Source: Oscillospiraceae bacterium
GTDB lineage: Bacteria; Bacillota; Clostridia; Oscillospirales; Acutalibacteraceae
Length of the DNA stretch: 56,021 bases
Assembly (NCBI GenBank): GCA_015065615.1
Contig: SVPY01000016.1
Location: forward strand, 1-56,021
Reading direction: 5' to 3'
This document shows, piece after piece, positions 34,986 through 43,938 of the stretch (positions within the stretch are counted from its first letter, which is position 1; every line of letters starts with the position of its first letter). The notes beneath the pieces are model-generated. The model saw nothing but the letters and a program-made list of their open reading frames with translations, made no database searches and was not told the origin of the DNA. Made by a program: the position numbers and the translations under genes.

Positions 34986-35468
34986 ATGGCAGAGAAACAG
35001 TATTTTGTTACTAAAGAAGGCCTTGAAGCCCTCGAAAAAGAATATGAACATCTTGTTACAGTAGGCAGAAAAGACGCCGCTGAAAAATTAAAGGTTGCAA
35101 GAAGCTTCGGCGACCTTTCCGAAAACAGTGAATACGACGAAGCAAAAAATGACCAGGCTATTATGGAAGCAAGAATTGCTGACCTCGAGGTTATGCTCAA
35201 GAAGGCAGTTGTTATTGATGAAAGCGAAATAAATGCAGGTAAAATTAACGTTGGTTCTACAGTAACCGTTAAAATCGTTACACCCGACGGCAAGATTGCT
35301 GAAAAGCAGTACAAAATAGTCGGTTCCAACGAAGCAGACCCCAGAAGCGGAAAGATAAGCGACGAATCCGCTGTAGGTAAGGCTCTTATGGGCAATATCG
35401 TGGGCGCTGAAATTGATGTAGAAACACAGAGAGGTACAGTTAAGTACTTTGTAATTGACGTCGCTTAA
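34986..35468 (+). CDS. greA: Transcription elongation factor GreA
   Basis: This 160-residue protein has the GreA layout. The N-terminal antiparallel coiled coil (about 8-75) carries the acidic tip in EYDEAKNDQ, and the C-terminal FKBP-like domain (about 80-160) shows VGSNEADPRSGKISDESAVGKAL. It rescues backtracked RNA polymerase by stimulating transcript cleavage. I chose ATG 34986 for the conserved MAEKQYFVTKEG start; a TTG at 34977 is in frame. It is followed by lysS, a common clostridial pairing. Confidence 0.97.
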   Translation: MAEKQYFVTKEGLEALEKEYEHLVTVGRKDAAEKLKVARSFGDLSENSEYDEAKNDQAIMEARIADLEVMLKKAVVIDESEINAGKINVGSTVTVKIVTPDGKIAEKQYKIVGSNEADPRSGKISDESAVGKALMGNIVGAEIDVETQRGTVKYFVIDVA

Positions 35469-35492
35469 TCTTTTTTAAGAAAGGATTATACT

Positions 35493-36986
35493 ATGGCAAA
35501 CAATAATCAGGCTCAGGTACAGGAGCAGGATCTTAACGAACTTTTAAAGGTTCGCCGTGAAAAGCTTGCAGCTTTACAGGCAGAAGATAAGGACCCCTTT
35601 AAGATCACTAAATACGACCAGACTCACCACAGCACCGACGTAAAGGAAAACTTCGAAAGCTTAGAAGGCAAAACAGTTTCCATCGCAGGCAGAATGATGA
35701 GCAAGCGTATTATGGGTAAGGCTTCTTTCTGCAACGTTCAGGATTTAAAGGGCAATATCCAGTCCTACGTAGCAAGAGACAGCATCGGTGAAGAAAACTA
35801 CAAGGAATTCAAGAAGCTGGACATAGGCGATATCATCGGTATCAAGGGTGAAGTTTTCAAAACCAAAACAGGTGAAATAAGCATTCACGCAACAGAGCTT
35901 ACTCTTCTTAGTAAGAGTCTTCAGATTCTCCCCGAAAAGTTCCACGGCTTAACAAATACAGATATGCGTTACCGTCAGCGTTACGTTGACCTTATTATGA
36001 ATGAGGACGTTAAGAAGACCTTTATCATAAGAAGTAAAATTATCAGCGCGATAAGAAGATATCTCGACACTCAAGGCTTTATGGAAGTTGAAACACCTAT
36101 GCTGGTTTCCAACGCAGGCGGCGCTGCTGCAAGACCCTTCGAAACTCATTTTAACGCTCTTGACCTTGATATCAAGCTTCGTATCTCTCTTGAGTTATAC
36201 TTAAAGAGACTTATCGTAGGCGGTATGGAAAAGGTTTACGAAATCGGCAGAGTTTTCAGAAACGAAGGTCTCGATACCCGTCACAACCCCGAGTTCACAC
36301 TTATGGAACTCTATCAGGCTTATACAGATTATAACGGTATGATGGATTTAACAGAAAACCTCTACCGCTACATCGCAAAGGAAGTTTTAGGTACCACAAC
36401 AATCGTTTATAACGGTATTGAAATGGACCTCGGCAAGCCCTTTGAGCGAATCACAATGGTTGACGCTGTTAAGAAGTATGCAGGCGTTGACTTCAACGAG
36501 ATTAACACAATCGAAGAAGCAAGAGCTATCGCTAAGGAAAAGCACGTTGAATTTGAGGAGCACCACAAGAAGGGTGATATTCTTAACCTCTTCTTTGAAG
36601 CTTTTGCTGAGGAGCACCTCATTCAGCCTACATTCGTTATGGATCATCCCATTGAGATCTCTCCCCTTACAAAGAAAAAGCCCACAAATCCCGACCACGT
36701 TGAGCGTTTCGAGTTCTTTATGAACGGCTGGGAAATGGCAAACGCTTACTCCGAGCTTAACGACCCCATCGACCAGCGCGAGAGATTCAAGGCTCAGGAA
36801 GCACTTCTTGCCCTCGGCGACGAGGAAGCCAACACAACTGACGAAGATTTCCTCTATGCCCTCGAGCTTGGTATGCCTCCCACGGGCGGTATCGGCTACG
36901 GCATTGACCGTATGGTAATGCTCCTTACTGACTCCGCATCCATCAGAGACGTACTCCTCTTCCCCACAATGAAACCTGTTGAATAA
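35493..36986 (+). CDS. lysS: Lysyl-tRNA synthetase, class II
   Basis: This 497-residue class II synthetase has an N-terminal OB-fold anticodon domain (about 60-150, [18 protein letters not shown]). Motif 2 is [15 protein letters not shown] and motif 3 is [14 protein letters not shown]. It charges tRNA-Lys. It lies 24 bases after greA with an AAGAAAGGA site, in the same operon, and ends at a strong terminator. Length and motifs are normal. Confidence 0.98.
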   Translation: MANNNQAQVQEQDLNELLKVRREKLAALQAEDKDPFKITKYDQTHHSTDVKENFESLEGKTVSIAGRMMSKRIMGKASFCNVQDLKGNIQSYVARDSIGEENYKEFKKLDIGDIIGIKGEVFKTKTGEISIHATELTLLSKSLQILPEKFHGLTNTDMRYRQRYVDLIMNEDVKKTFIIRSKIISAIRRYLDTQGFMEVETPMLVSNAGGAAARPFETHFNALDLDIKLRISLELYLKRLIVGGMEKVYEIGRVFRNEGLDTRHNPEFTLMELYQAYTDYNGMMDLTENLYRYIAKEVLGTTTIVYNGIEMDLGKPFERITMVDAVKKYAGVDFNEINTIEEARAIAKEKHVEFEEHHKKGDILNLFFEAFAEEHLIQPTFVMDHPIEISPLTKKKPTNPDHVERFEFFMNGWEMANAYSELNDPIDQRERFKAQEALLALGDEEANTTDEDFLYALELGMPPTGGIGYGIDRMVMLLTDSASIRDVLLFPTMKPVE

Positions 36987-36992
36987 AATTTA

Positions 36993-37022
36993 GACCCGCA
37001 GTAAAAACTGCGGGTCTTTTTT
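36993..37022 (+). terminator. Intrinsic terminator after lysS
   Basis: A perfect 10-bp stem (GACCCGCAGT / ACTGCGGGTC, AAAA loop) is followed by six T residues. Confidence 0.95.
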
Positions 37023-37028
37023 GTGCTA

Positions 37029-37352
37029 TTAATTTTTTCTTTCAATTATTATGGTTGAAACCACGGCGTATATAATAGCCGCAAGAACTATAGGCAGAAC
37101 TAAATTCGAAAGCCAGCCTGTTTCTAATATCATTTCCGCTGAATTTATAAGAAATATTATTCCCAGAAAAATGAAAATTATCCCGGTCTGCCTGTAGTAA
37201 GGCGTTTTATTCATATTTTCTCTTTCATCTTTTGAGGCGTATATATAACTATTATTAAACAAAAAACCTTTTTCACTAAACTGTAAAATACTGATAATAA
37301 AGCACATAAGAGATATTAGTGCAAAAATAACAGAACTGATTATGTTTTCCAT
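37029..37352 (-). CDS. Small membrane protein, DUF3784-like
   Basis: This 107-residue protein has three hydrophobic segments (about 5-25, 52-70 and 80-100). A polar loop after the first (YASKDERENMNKTPYYR) resembles the family annotated as DUF3784. No function is known for such proteins. It has an AAGGTGA site and starts about 10 bases after the preceding minus-strand gene, so the two are probably co-transcribed. Confidence 0.65.
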   Translation of the reverse strand: MENIISSVIFALISLMCFIISILQFSEKGFLFNNSYIYASKDERENMNKTPYYRQTGIIFIFLGIIFLINSAEMILETGWLSNLVLPIVLAAIIYAVVSTIIIERKN

Positions 37353-37362
37353 AACGTCACCT

Positions 37363-37752
37363 TTATATTCCTAAAACGTAGAATCCGTTAAATTTTTCGG
37401 CATCTTCAAGCCAGTTTAATAAAGCTTCTGAGTCTTCAGGTTTGTTTTCTTTGAGCTTCTTTTTTATATTTTCTGTTTCCGTCTTTGTATAATAATTTAT
37501 GCCGTAAATATCAATTATACCCTGCTTTAAATTATTGTAATAGCCTTTATTTAAAATACTGCAGTATTCTTCAAAGAATTTATTTTCATCGTTTACGTAA
37601 AGGGAATTATTCTGCCAATTTTTTATACTTTCAACTGAGGTTATTACTTTTATATCCGTACTTTCAGGCAAAGTACAGTACTGAATCTCTATAAAAAAGG
37701 AACCGCCGAAGCTTCTTCTTTCCCTCTGATTATTAAATTTATAAAAAAGCAT
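37363..37752 (-). CDS. Hypothetical protein, 129 residues
   Basis: I do not recognise this protein. It is soluble, with a charged N-terminus (FNNQRERRSFG), a middle rich in asparagine, tyrosine and lysine, and a lysine/glutamate-rich helix near the end. It has a clear GAGGTGA ribosome site and lies immediately upstream of the DUF3784-like gene on the same strand. Real translation is likely but function is unknown. Confidence 0.6.
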   Translation of the reverse strand: MLFYKFNNQRERRSFGGSFFIEIQYCTLPESTDIKVITSVESIKNWQNNSLYVNDENKFFEEYCSILNKGYYNNLKQGIIDIYGINYYTKTETENIKKKLKENKPEDSEALLNWLEDAEKFNGFYVLGI

Positions 37753-37806
37753 ATAATCACCTCAAATTTATTATATCATAAAGGGAATTAATTTCAAATA
37801 ATTTTG

Positions 37807-37835
37807 TTGACGTAAATGATATAGGGATTTATAAT
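37807..37835 (+). promoter_or_regulatory. Sigma-A promoter of the glycosidase-like gene
   Basis: TTGACG (37807-37812) and TATAAT (37830-37835) are separated by 17 bases. Confidence 0.8.
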
Positions 37836-37864
37836 TTAATTAATTAATATTTCGGAGGACAATT

Positions 37865-39094
37865 ATGAACAGACGTATGGACCGAACCAAACTCAATATC
37901 GGCGCTTACATACTTCAGCCTTATGCAAGAAGTGAAGAGCATATTAAAGACGTTAAAGAGAGCGGCACCGACTTTATAGTTTGTATGGAAAATGACAGAG
38001 CCGCCCTTGATCTATTCGAAAAATACAATTTAGGTGCAGTTGTAACCGGCGTACTTCCCGCCTGGTGGGGCGGCGACGGCGATAAAGCAGGTCAGCTCAG
38101 CGAAATTAATCCCATTGAAAAATATAAAGAAGCTTCCGATAATTTTATCGATCACCCTGCTATATGGGGCATTGATATGGGTGATGAACCTTCTGCTTTA
38201 GACTTCCCTTACTACGGCAAAGTTATAAATAAGTGCAATAAATGGTTCCCCTGTCAGTTCCCCTATTTAAACCTCTACCCTAACTACGCTTCGGTTGCTG
38301 TTAATAACGATGTGCAGACAGTTAATCAGCTTGGCACAAAAACCTACAAGGAGCATATTGAAGAATACTGCAAGAACGTTCCTCTTGATTATCTCTGCTA
38401 TGATTTTTACGTTTATTCCTGCAACGTAACCAAATACTACGAAAATCTTGAAATAGTAACCGACGCCTGCAGAAAAACCGGCAGAAGTATGTGGATAGTT
38501 TTGCAGGTGAATTCCGTTAAGGAAGGCGTATATTTAAGCGAAAACAATTTACGCTTCCAGGCTTTCTCCTCTATGGCATTCGGCGCTGAGAATATTATAT
38601 GGGCTTGTTATACCGCTGGTTGGTGGTACCACAACGTACTTGATACCGAAGGTAATAAAACAGAGCAGTATGAAAAGCTTAAGAAAGTTAACTTCGAAAT
38701 AAAGGCATTAGCCGACGAATATATGCGCTACAGAAACGTGGATACTCACTTTATAGGTTTCGGCGAAAGCGAGGATATTAAGCTTTGCGAGAAAAAATCT
38801 ATGGATTCTTTAAGCACAGGCTCATTCTTCGATTTCAAAGCAGAAAACGGCGAAAAGCTTGTAGTAGGTCAGATGGTAGGAAGAAACAATAATAACCAGG
38901 CACTTATGGTATTTGCTGCCGATGACCTTGAAGGCACGAACTCAAAGAGCTATTATCTCACTTTTAAAGCCCTTGAAGACGCCAATATTATGGCATACTG
39001 TATCGATGGTACCCTTCCCGTTTTAAGGCAAAACGACGGCTCTTACAAGGTAAAAATAACAACCAACGAAGGCTTGCTTATAACTCTTAAATAA
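37865..39094 (+). CDS. TIM-barrel glycosidase-like protein of unknown family
   Basis: This 409-residue protein has a barrel-like N-terminal region of about 300 residues and a beta-rich C-terminal part. WGIDMGDEPS resembles the end-of-strand acid block of clan GH-A and GH42-like enzymes (Glu in DEP). FGAENIIWACYTAGWW is an aromatic-rich substrate-groove segment. No signal peptide is visible. I could not fix the second catalytic acid or the family, so the assignment is by pattern only. It has its own promoter, a CGGAGGA site and its own terminator. Confidence 0.65.
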   Translation: MNRRMDRTKLNIGAYILQPYARSEEHIKDVKESGTDFIVCMENDRAALDLFEKYNLGAVVTGVLPAWWGGDGDKAGQLSEINPIEKYKEASDNFIDHPAIWGIDMGDEPSALDFPYYGKVINKCNKWFPCQFPYLNLYPNYASVAVNNDVQTVNQLGTKTYKEHIEEYCKNVPLDYLCYDFYVYSCNVTKYYENLEIVTDACRKTGRSMWIVLQVNSVKEGVYLSENNLRFQAFSSMAFGAENIIWACYTAGWWYHNVLDTEGNKTEQYEKLKKVNFEIKALADEYMRYRNVDTHFIGFGESEDIKLCEKKSMDSLSTGSFFDFKAENGEKLVVGQMVGRNNNNQALMVFAADDLEGTNSKSYYLTFKALEDANIMAYCIDGTLPVLRQNDGSYKVKITTNEGLLITLK

Positions 39095-39100
39095 AAAAAC

Positions 39101-39137
39101 AAGGACTAAGTTTTTAAGCTTAGTCCTTATCTTTTTT
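39101..39137 (+). terminator. Intrinsic terminator after the glycosidase-like gene
   Basis: A 10-bp AAGGACTAAG / CTTAGTCCTT stem is followed by a T run. Confidence 0.9.
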
Positions 39138-39144
39138 CAATTTC

Positions 39145-39180
39145 AAATAAGAAAAGGAGCTGAGATTGAACTTAGCTCCT
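39145..39180 (-). terminator. Intrinsic terminator after ftsX
   Basis: On the minus strand a 10-bp stem with one mismatch (AGGAGCTAAG / CTCAGCTCCT) runs into a T-rich tail. Confidence 0.85.
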
Positions 39181-39186
39181 AAATTT

Positions 39187-40092
39187 TTATGCTACTGCGT
39201 TTTCGCCTTCACGGTGGAGGTATCTGCCCATTGAGATAAGTGAGCCTAAAATACCGAAGATTGAACCTGCAATACAGTAAATGATATAGATGTTAATGAT
39301 ATAGGGGTCGATATCAACCATATTGAGGAAGGGAACAACGTTGTAAATAACCTGAACCGCTTTATCGTAAGCTAAATGAATTACGCCTGCTGAAAGTGAG
39401 CCTGAAATAACACCGATAAGTAAACCTTCAACAACGAAGGGCACGCGGATAAACCAGTTGGTAGCGCCCACGGACTTCATAATCTGAATTTCTGTACGGC
39501 GGGAGAACATTGTTACCTTGATGGTATTTGCAATGATAAAGAGGGAAACAACGCCCAAAATAGCTATAATAGCTATACATGCAATTTTAATGAGTCTGTC
39601 AAGACTTGAAAGCTTTGTGGCAATATTTGAATAGTCGGTATATTCGCTTACGCCCTCGATAGCTTCAATTGCCTCCATTGTTTCGTTATATTTACTTAGA
39701 TCCTTAATTGATATGTTGTATGCATCGGGAAGGAAGTTATTGCCGCCTGTGTAGCCTTCAAAAAGCTCACCGTCGTCACCTAAGCTCTGCATAATATCGA
39801 AAAGAGCATCATCCTTACTGATAAAGTCGCAGGATGCGATATTTTCCATTGCTCGTATCTCTTCACCTATCTGAATTGCCGTTATCTGAGGAAGGTCATC
39901 GTCAAGATAAACGGTAATACTGTTGGAGCCTTCAATGGATTTCATTGCTGAATCCATATTAACAGAAACCAAAATTGCAATACCCGTAAGCAGTAAACAA
40001 GAAAGAAGAACTGCTATAGAAGCTATACTCATTGTTCTGTTTTTCCAGAGGCTCTTGATACCTTCTTTTAAAAGATATCCGAAACTTCTCAT
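39187..40092 (-). CDS. ftsX: Cell division protein FtsX
   Basis: This 301-residue FtsX has an N-terminal membrane segment (about 20-42), an extracytoplasmic domain (about 45-165) and three further membrane segments with the permease-type IMKSVGATNWFIR loop. With FtsE it activates peptidoglycan hydrolases at the division site or along the wall. It is encoded just after ftsE. Its start is unusual: the SD is immediately followed by a perfect 8-bp hairpin, and the ATG comes 12 bases later. Confidence 0.95.
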   Translation of the reverse strand: MRSFGYLLKEGIKSLWKNRTMSIASIAVLLSCLLLTGIAILVSVNMDSAMKSIEGSNSITVYLDDDLPQITAIQIGEEIRAMENIASCDFISKDDALFDIMQSLGDDGELFEGYTGGNNFLPDAYNISIKDLSKYNETMEAIEAIEGVSEYTDYSNIATKLSSLDRLIKIACIAIIAILGVVSLFIIANTIKVTMFSRRTEIQIMKSVGATNWFIRVPFVVEGLLIGVISGSLSAGVIHLAYDKAVQVIYNVVPFLNMVDIDPYIINIYIIYCIAGSIFGILGSLISMGRYLHREGENAVA

Positions 40093-40135
40093 ATACTTAA
40101 TTCTGCCTTTGCCCTCGCAAAGGCTCTCCTTTTTC
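40093..40135 (-). promoter_or_regulatory. SD-hairpin-start leader of ftsX
   Basis: On the minus strand an AAGGAGA site abuts a perfect GCCTTTGC-GAGG-GCAAAGGC hairpin (40105-40124). Twelve bases then lead to ATG 40092. The GAGG loop is the same as in the S-component leader. Confidence 0.7.
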
Positions 40136-40144
40136 TTTTACTGC

Positions 40145-41281
40145 TTATTCCTCGTCGTCGGATATGGAATCGCTGCCGATTTCGTAATTTTCATCTATCT
40201 CGATATCGTCAAGATTTAAATCATCCAAGTTGAAATCAAATTCGGAATCATCATCCTCTTTCAAGAACTCGGAATCGTCACTGAAAAGTGAATCGTTAAG
40301 GTCATCATCATCGTCATTAACGAAATCCTCAATGGAATCATCCTCGTCAGCCAAGTCACCCGCAAGCTCCTCGAACGTATCGTCGCCGCTTTCGATATCT
40401 TCAAAACCGTTCTCGCCGATCTCGATTTCTTCTATCGCAGGTAAATCTTCGTCATCTGTTTCAATATCCTCGATATCAGCTTCCTCCTCTTCGTAATCCT
40501 CGGAGATAAGATCCTCGCTTGTAATATCCTCAGCGATTTCATCGTTGGGAACCGCCACGATATCCTCAGTTACCTCTTCCTCAGCCGTTTCCTCTGCCTT
40601 TTCTGCAGCCTCTAAAGCGGCGGCTGTATCGGCAACTATCTGACCTGAATGAATCTGAATAATCCTCTTATGGAAGTGCTTAACAAGAGAATGCTCGTGT
40701 GTAACCATAAGAATAGTAGTACCGCGGCGGTTGATTTCGCTTAAAAGGTCAACTATTTCAAAGGAAAGAGCGGGGTCAATGTTACCGGTAGGCTCGTCGG
40801 CAATAATAATTGAGGGGTTATTGACAAGAGCTCTTGCAAGACCTACTCGCTGTCTCTCACCGCCGGAAAGCTCCGTGGGGTGCTGTTTTGCCTTATGCTG
40901 GAGACCTACAAGGCTTAAAATATAGGGAACGCGCTTTCTTATTACTCTGCCGCTGGCGCCTACAACGCGCATAGCAAAGGCTACGTTATCGTAAACGGTC
41001 ATGTGGTCGATAAGACGGAAATCCTGGAATACCATGCCCATTTTTCTTCTGAAATAGGGAACTTTACGCTTAGGCAAAGCGGTAATTTCAATGCCGTCCA
41101 CTATGATCTGGCCTTCGTTGGGCTTTTCCTCACAAGTAATAAGCTTTAAGAATGTACTTTTGCCGGCGCCTGATGAGCCGACGATAAATACAAACTCGCC
41201 TTTTTCAACTTTTAAATTTATATTGTGCAGTGCTTCAGTACCGTTGTTGTAAACTTTCGAAATATTTCGAAATTCAATCAC
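40145..41281 (-). CDS. ftsE: Cell division ATP-binding protein FtsE with a long acidic tail
   Basis: The first 220 or so residues are a normal FtsE ABC ATPase: GSSGAGKST (Walker A), LSGGERQRVGLARAL (signature) and IIADEPTGNID (Walker B). From about residue 221 to 378 the chain is a low-complexity acidic tail in which I count about 75 Asp/Glu and two Lys/Arg. FtsE normally ends near 220-230 residues, so the tail adds about 70%. I start at GTG 41281 (VIEFRN, the conserved FtsE start) with a GGAGG site 7 bases upstream; an ATG at 41296 would include that site. ftsX follows. Confidence 0.93.
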   Translation of the reverse strand: MIEFRNISKVYNNGTEALHNINLKVEKGEFVFIVGSSGAGKSTFLKLITCEEKPNEGQIIVDGIEITALPKRKVPYFRRKMGMVFQDFRLIDHMTVYDNVAFAMRVVGASGRVIRKRVPYILSLVGLQHKAKQHPTELSGGERQRVGLARALVNNPSIIIADEPTGNIDPALSFEIVDLLSEINRRGTTILMVTHEHSLVKHFHKRIIQIHSGQIVADTAAALEAAEKAEETAEEEVTEDIVAVPNDEIAEDITSEDLISEDYEEEEADIEDIETDDEDLPAIEEIEIGENGFEDIESGDDTFEELAGDLADEDDSIEDFVNDDDDDLNDSLFSDDSEFLKEDDDSEFDFNLDDLNLDDIEIDENYEIGSDSISDDEE

Positions 41282-41368
41282 AAGCAGAACCTCCATTCAT
41301 GTAAAAATACATAGTTTTGATTATTATACTACATTTTCGTAAAAAATGCAAATATTAATTTTAGGACG

Positions 41369-41399
41369 CAAAAAAGGTGAAAGCTTTCACTTTCACCTT
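41369..41399 (-). terminator. Intrinsic terminator after the PucR/CdaR-type regulator
   Basis: A perfect 10-bp AAGGTGAAAG / CTTTCACCTT stem is followed by T residues on the minus strand. Confidence 0.9.
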
Positions 41400-41405
41400 A
41401 TATTT

Positions 41406-42491
41406 TCAGAATTTTTTATAGTTGGAAGAAAGATATTTCTTTACCATTAAAGCTACTTTAAAAACAACGGCATCGTCGAATTCACGAAGGTCAAGACCTG
41501 TTAACTTCTTGATTTTTTCAAGACGGTAAACAAGAGTATTTCTGTGAACGAAGAGCTTACGGGAAGTTTCGGAAACGTTTAGGCTGTTTTCGAAGAACTT
41601 CTGTATTGTAAATAAAGTTTCGTGGTCTAAAGATTCAATGGAGCCCTGCTTGAATACTTCCTTTAAGAAGATATCGCAAAGAGTTGTGGGAAGCTGATAT
41701 ATAAGTCTTGCAATACCGAGGCTGTTGTACTTAACGATATTCTTCTCGGCGTCAAAAACTCTGCCTACGTCGATAGCTATCTGAGCTTCTTTGAAGGAAC
41801 GGGCTAAATCGCGGATACCCGTTACAACGGTACCGATACCTATTGTGCAGTGAATGTAGAATTCACCTGATAATGTATCAACAATACTTGCGGCAAGTTT
41901 TTCTATATTTTTAGCTTCAAGCTGTGTTTTAACTTCCTTAACAAGGGCAATATCAGTTTCGCTGATGTTGATAACAAAATCCTTATTCTTATCGGGGAAA
42001 AGATTCTGGATAACGTCCAAAACAGAGATATCGGTTTTATTTGCAAGCTTAATAAGCATACATACGCGCTGAACTTCTGAATTGAAATGAAGCTCGCGGC
42101 TCTTTAAATATATATCACCCGAAAGGATATTATCTAAAATAACGTTCTTAACGAAATTACCTTTATCGTACTTTTCGTCGTAATACTGCTTTATATTGCT
42201 TAAAGAAACAGAGAGAAGTCCTGCGGTTTTTTCCGCTTCTCTGTCGTTACCTGAAACGAATACTATATACTCTGCCCTGCCGTTTGCGCCGAAAGGTCTG
42301 TAGGTGGTATTTTCGGAAATAAGTGAAGGCTGCGTTAAAAAGCTTTCAAGGCTTACGTTTTCACAAACCTCGCCGATTTTGTTTAAATCGCTGCAAGCGA
42401 TAACTGTGGAGGTTTCGTCCACAATTCCTATAGTACGCTCAACGGAATCCTGCATCTGATGAATTACACTTTGAAACATCCTGTTCGACAT
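41406..42491 (-). CDS. PucR/CdaR-type transcriptional regulator
   Basis: This 361-residue protein has an N-terminal sensor resembling sugar-diacid-binding domains (about 1-125), a middle GGDEF-like/linker region, and a C-terminal PucR-type helix-turn-helix (about 300-358; LNVSETSRKLFVHRNTLVYRLEKIKKLTG). CdaR-family regulators respond to sugar acids or other small ligands. The gene follows the sugar ABC ATPase on the same strand but is separated from it by a terminator and has its own promoter. The ligand is unknown. Confidence 0.88.
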   Translation of the reverse strand: MSNRMFQSVIHQMQDSVERTIGIVDETSTVIACSDLNKIGEVCENVSLESFLTQPSLISENTTYRPFGANGRAEYIVFVSGNDREAEKTAGLLSVSLSNIKQYYDEKYDKGNFVKNVILDNILSGDIYLKSRELHFNSEVQRVCMLIKLANKTDISVLDVIQNLFPDKNKDFVINISETDIALVKEVKTQLEAKNIEKLAASIVDTLSGEFYIHCTIGIGTVVTGIRDLARSFKEAQIAIDVGRVFDAEKNIVKYNSLGIARLIYQLPTTLCDIFLKEVFKQGSIESLDHETLFTIQKFFENSLNVSETSRKLFVHRNTLVYRLEKIKKLTGLDLREFDDAVVFKVALMVKKYLSSNYKKF

Positions 42492-42546
42492 ACCTATTCT
42501 CCTTAAATCTATGTAAAATGCAATAATAATACTTCATACTTATCAT

Positions 42547-42575
42547 ATTTTACACAATTTTATTGAATATTTCAA
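42547..42575 (-). promoter_or_regulatory. Sigma-A promoter of the PucR/CdaR-type gene
   Basis: On the minus strand TTGAAA (42570-42575) and TAAAAT (42547-42552) are 17 bases apart. Confidence 0.75.
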
Positions 42576-42612
42576 GTTTTTTTGCAAGTTTTTAATAAAT
42601 TTTGTTATAAAA

Positions 42613-42647
42613 AGAAAAAAAGACCCGCTCCTATATAGGAGCGAGCC
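42613..42647 (-). terminator. Intrinsic terminator after the MsmX-type ATPase gene
   Basis: An 8-bp CGCTCCTA / TAGGAGCG stem, with further pairing outside, leads into a T run on the minus strand. Confidence 0.9.
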
Positions 42648-42672
42648 TTATATTTTAAGTAAGAGTCATCAA

Positions 42673-43791
42673 TTAGTTGAGGATAGCAACTTCTGTTTCC
42701 TTGTCGAAGAGGTGCATTCTGCTCATCTTGAAAGCAACGGTAACTGTATCGCCGGACTTAGACTTAGAAGCGGGGTCAACACGAGCTGTAACTGCATTGC
42801 CTTCGCAGTTGAGGTAGAGGTAAATTTCAGCACCCATAAGCTCTGTAACTTCAACTTCAGCTGTAACCTTAGCGGAAGCCCATTTTTCGATCATTTCGGG
42901 CTCATCGTGTACGTCCTCAGGACGGATACCGAAGATAACTTCCTTGCCAACGTATGTGTTGAGGTCAACGGATGCGCCTGCAGCCTTGTCAGCGGGGATT
43001 TCAACGGAAGCATTACCGAAATCAACTGTGAATGTATTGCCCTTCTTACCGATTGTAGCATCGATGAAGTTCATCTGGGGAGAACCCATGAAGCCGGCAA
43101 CGAACTCGTTAGCGGGAGCATCATATAACTTCTGGGGAGTATCAACCTGCTGAATGAAACCGTCCTTCATAACAACGATTCTGTCACCCATTGTCATAGC
43201 TTCTGTCTGGTCATGTGTAACGTAGATAAATGTTGTACCGAGTTTCTTATGGAGCTTAGCAAGCTCAGTTCTCATCTGTGCACGAAGCTTAGCATCGAGG
43301 TTGGAGAGGGGTTCGTCGAGTAAGAATACCTTAGGATCACGAACGATAGCACGGCCGAGAGCAACACGCTGACGCTGACCACCGGAAAGAGCCTTGGGCT
43401 TTCTGTCGAGAAGGTGAGAGATGTCGAGGATACGAGCAGCTTCTTCAACGCGGCGCTTGATCTCATCCTTGGGAGTCTTACGGAGTTTAAGACCGAAAGC
43501 CATGTTATCATAAACTGTCATATGGGGATAAAGAGCATAGGACTGGAAAACCATTGCGATATCTCTATCCTTGGGGGGGATATCGTTAGCAAGTACATCG
43601 CCGATGTAGAGCTCGCCCTTATTAATTTCTTCAAGACCAGCGATCATACGAAGTGTTGTGGACTTACCGCAACCGGAAGGACCAACGAGAATGATAAACT
43701 CTTTGTCTTCGATTTCAAGACAGAAGTCTGTAACAGCAACAACGCCGCCATCATAAATCTTGTAAACGTTCTTAAGTGTAACTGATGACAT
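42673..43791 (-). CDS. Sugar ABC transporter ATP-binding protein (MsmX/UgpC type)
   Basis: This 372-residue ATPase has GPSGCGKST (Walker A), [26 protein letters not shown] (Walker B) and a C-terminal TOBE region (about 240-370; [10 protein letters not shown]). It belongs to the multi-sugar import ATPases (MsmX, MsmK, UgpC). Such proteins often stand alone in Firmicutes and energise several sugar importers, and no permease or binding protein is beside it here. It may therefore serve the oligosaccharide importers that feed the glycosidases in this window. A GGAGG site precedes the ATG. Confidence 0.95.
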   Translation of the reverse strand: MSSVTLKNVYKIYDGGVVAVTDFCLEIEDKEFIILVGPSGCGKSTTLRMIAGLEEINKGELYIGDVLANDIPPKDRDIAMVFQSYALYPHMTVYDNMAFGLKLRKTPKDEIKRRVEEAARILDISHLLDRKPKALSGGQRQRVALGRAIVRDPKVFLLDEPLSNLDAKLRAQMRTELAKLHKKLGTTFIYVTHDQTEAMTMGDRIVVMKDGFIQQVDTPQKLYDAPANEFVAGFMGSPQMNFIDATIGKKGNTFTVDFGNASVEIPADKAAGASVDLNTYVGKEVIFGIRPEDVHDEPEMIEKWASAKVTAEVEVTELMGAEIYLYLNCEGNAVTARVDPASKSKSGDTVTVAFKMSRMHLFDKETEVAILN

Positions 43792-43814
43792 TTTAAATTT
43801 CCTCCATTAATTTT

Positions 43815-43832
43815 ACGTATCTGCCGATACGT
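43815..43832 (-). promoter_or_regulatory. Inverted repeat in the leader of the MsmX-type gene
   Basis: A perfect 7-bp repeat (ACGTATC-4-GATACGT) lies just upstream of the SD. It could be an RNA hairpin or an operator. Confidence 0.5.
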
Positions 43833-43847
43833 TACTTTGTTACTGAT

Positions 43848-43892
43848 ATTATATCAAATCTTTTTCAAAAAAGATATTGGTTAAATAACCAA
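43848..43892 (-). promoter_or_regulatory. Promoter region of the MsmX-type gene with upstream palindrome
   Basis: TATAAT (43848-43853, minus strand) has only a weak -35. Directly upstream of that -35 is a perfect repeat, TTGGTTA-AA-TAACCAA (43877-43892), a candidate regulator site. Confidence 0.5.
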
Positions 43893-43938
43893 AATTTCAC
43901 CTTTGTTTTTGTGCATTTCTCACAATAACCAAAAAACA

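Noticed and set aside
40230-40496. Serine-rich reading frame on the plus strand
   Set aside because: It is the complement of the acidic FtsE tail, whose Asp/Glu codons produce serine-rich sequence in the opposite frame.
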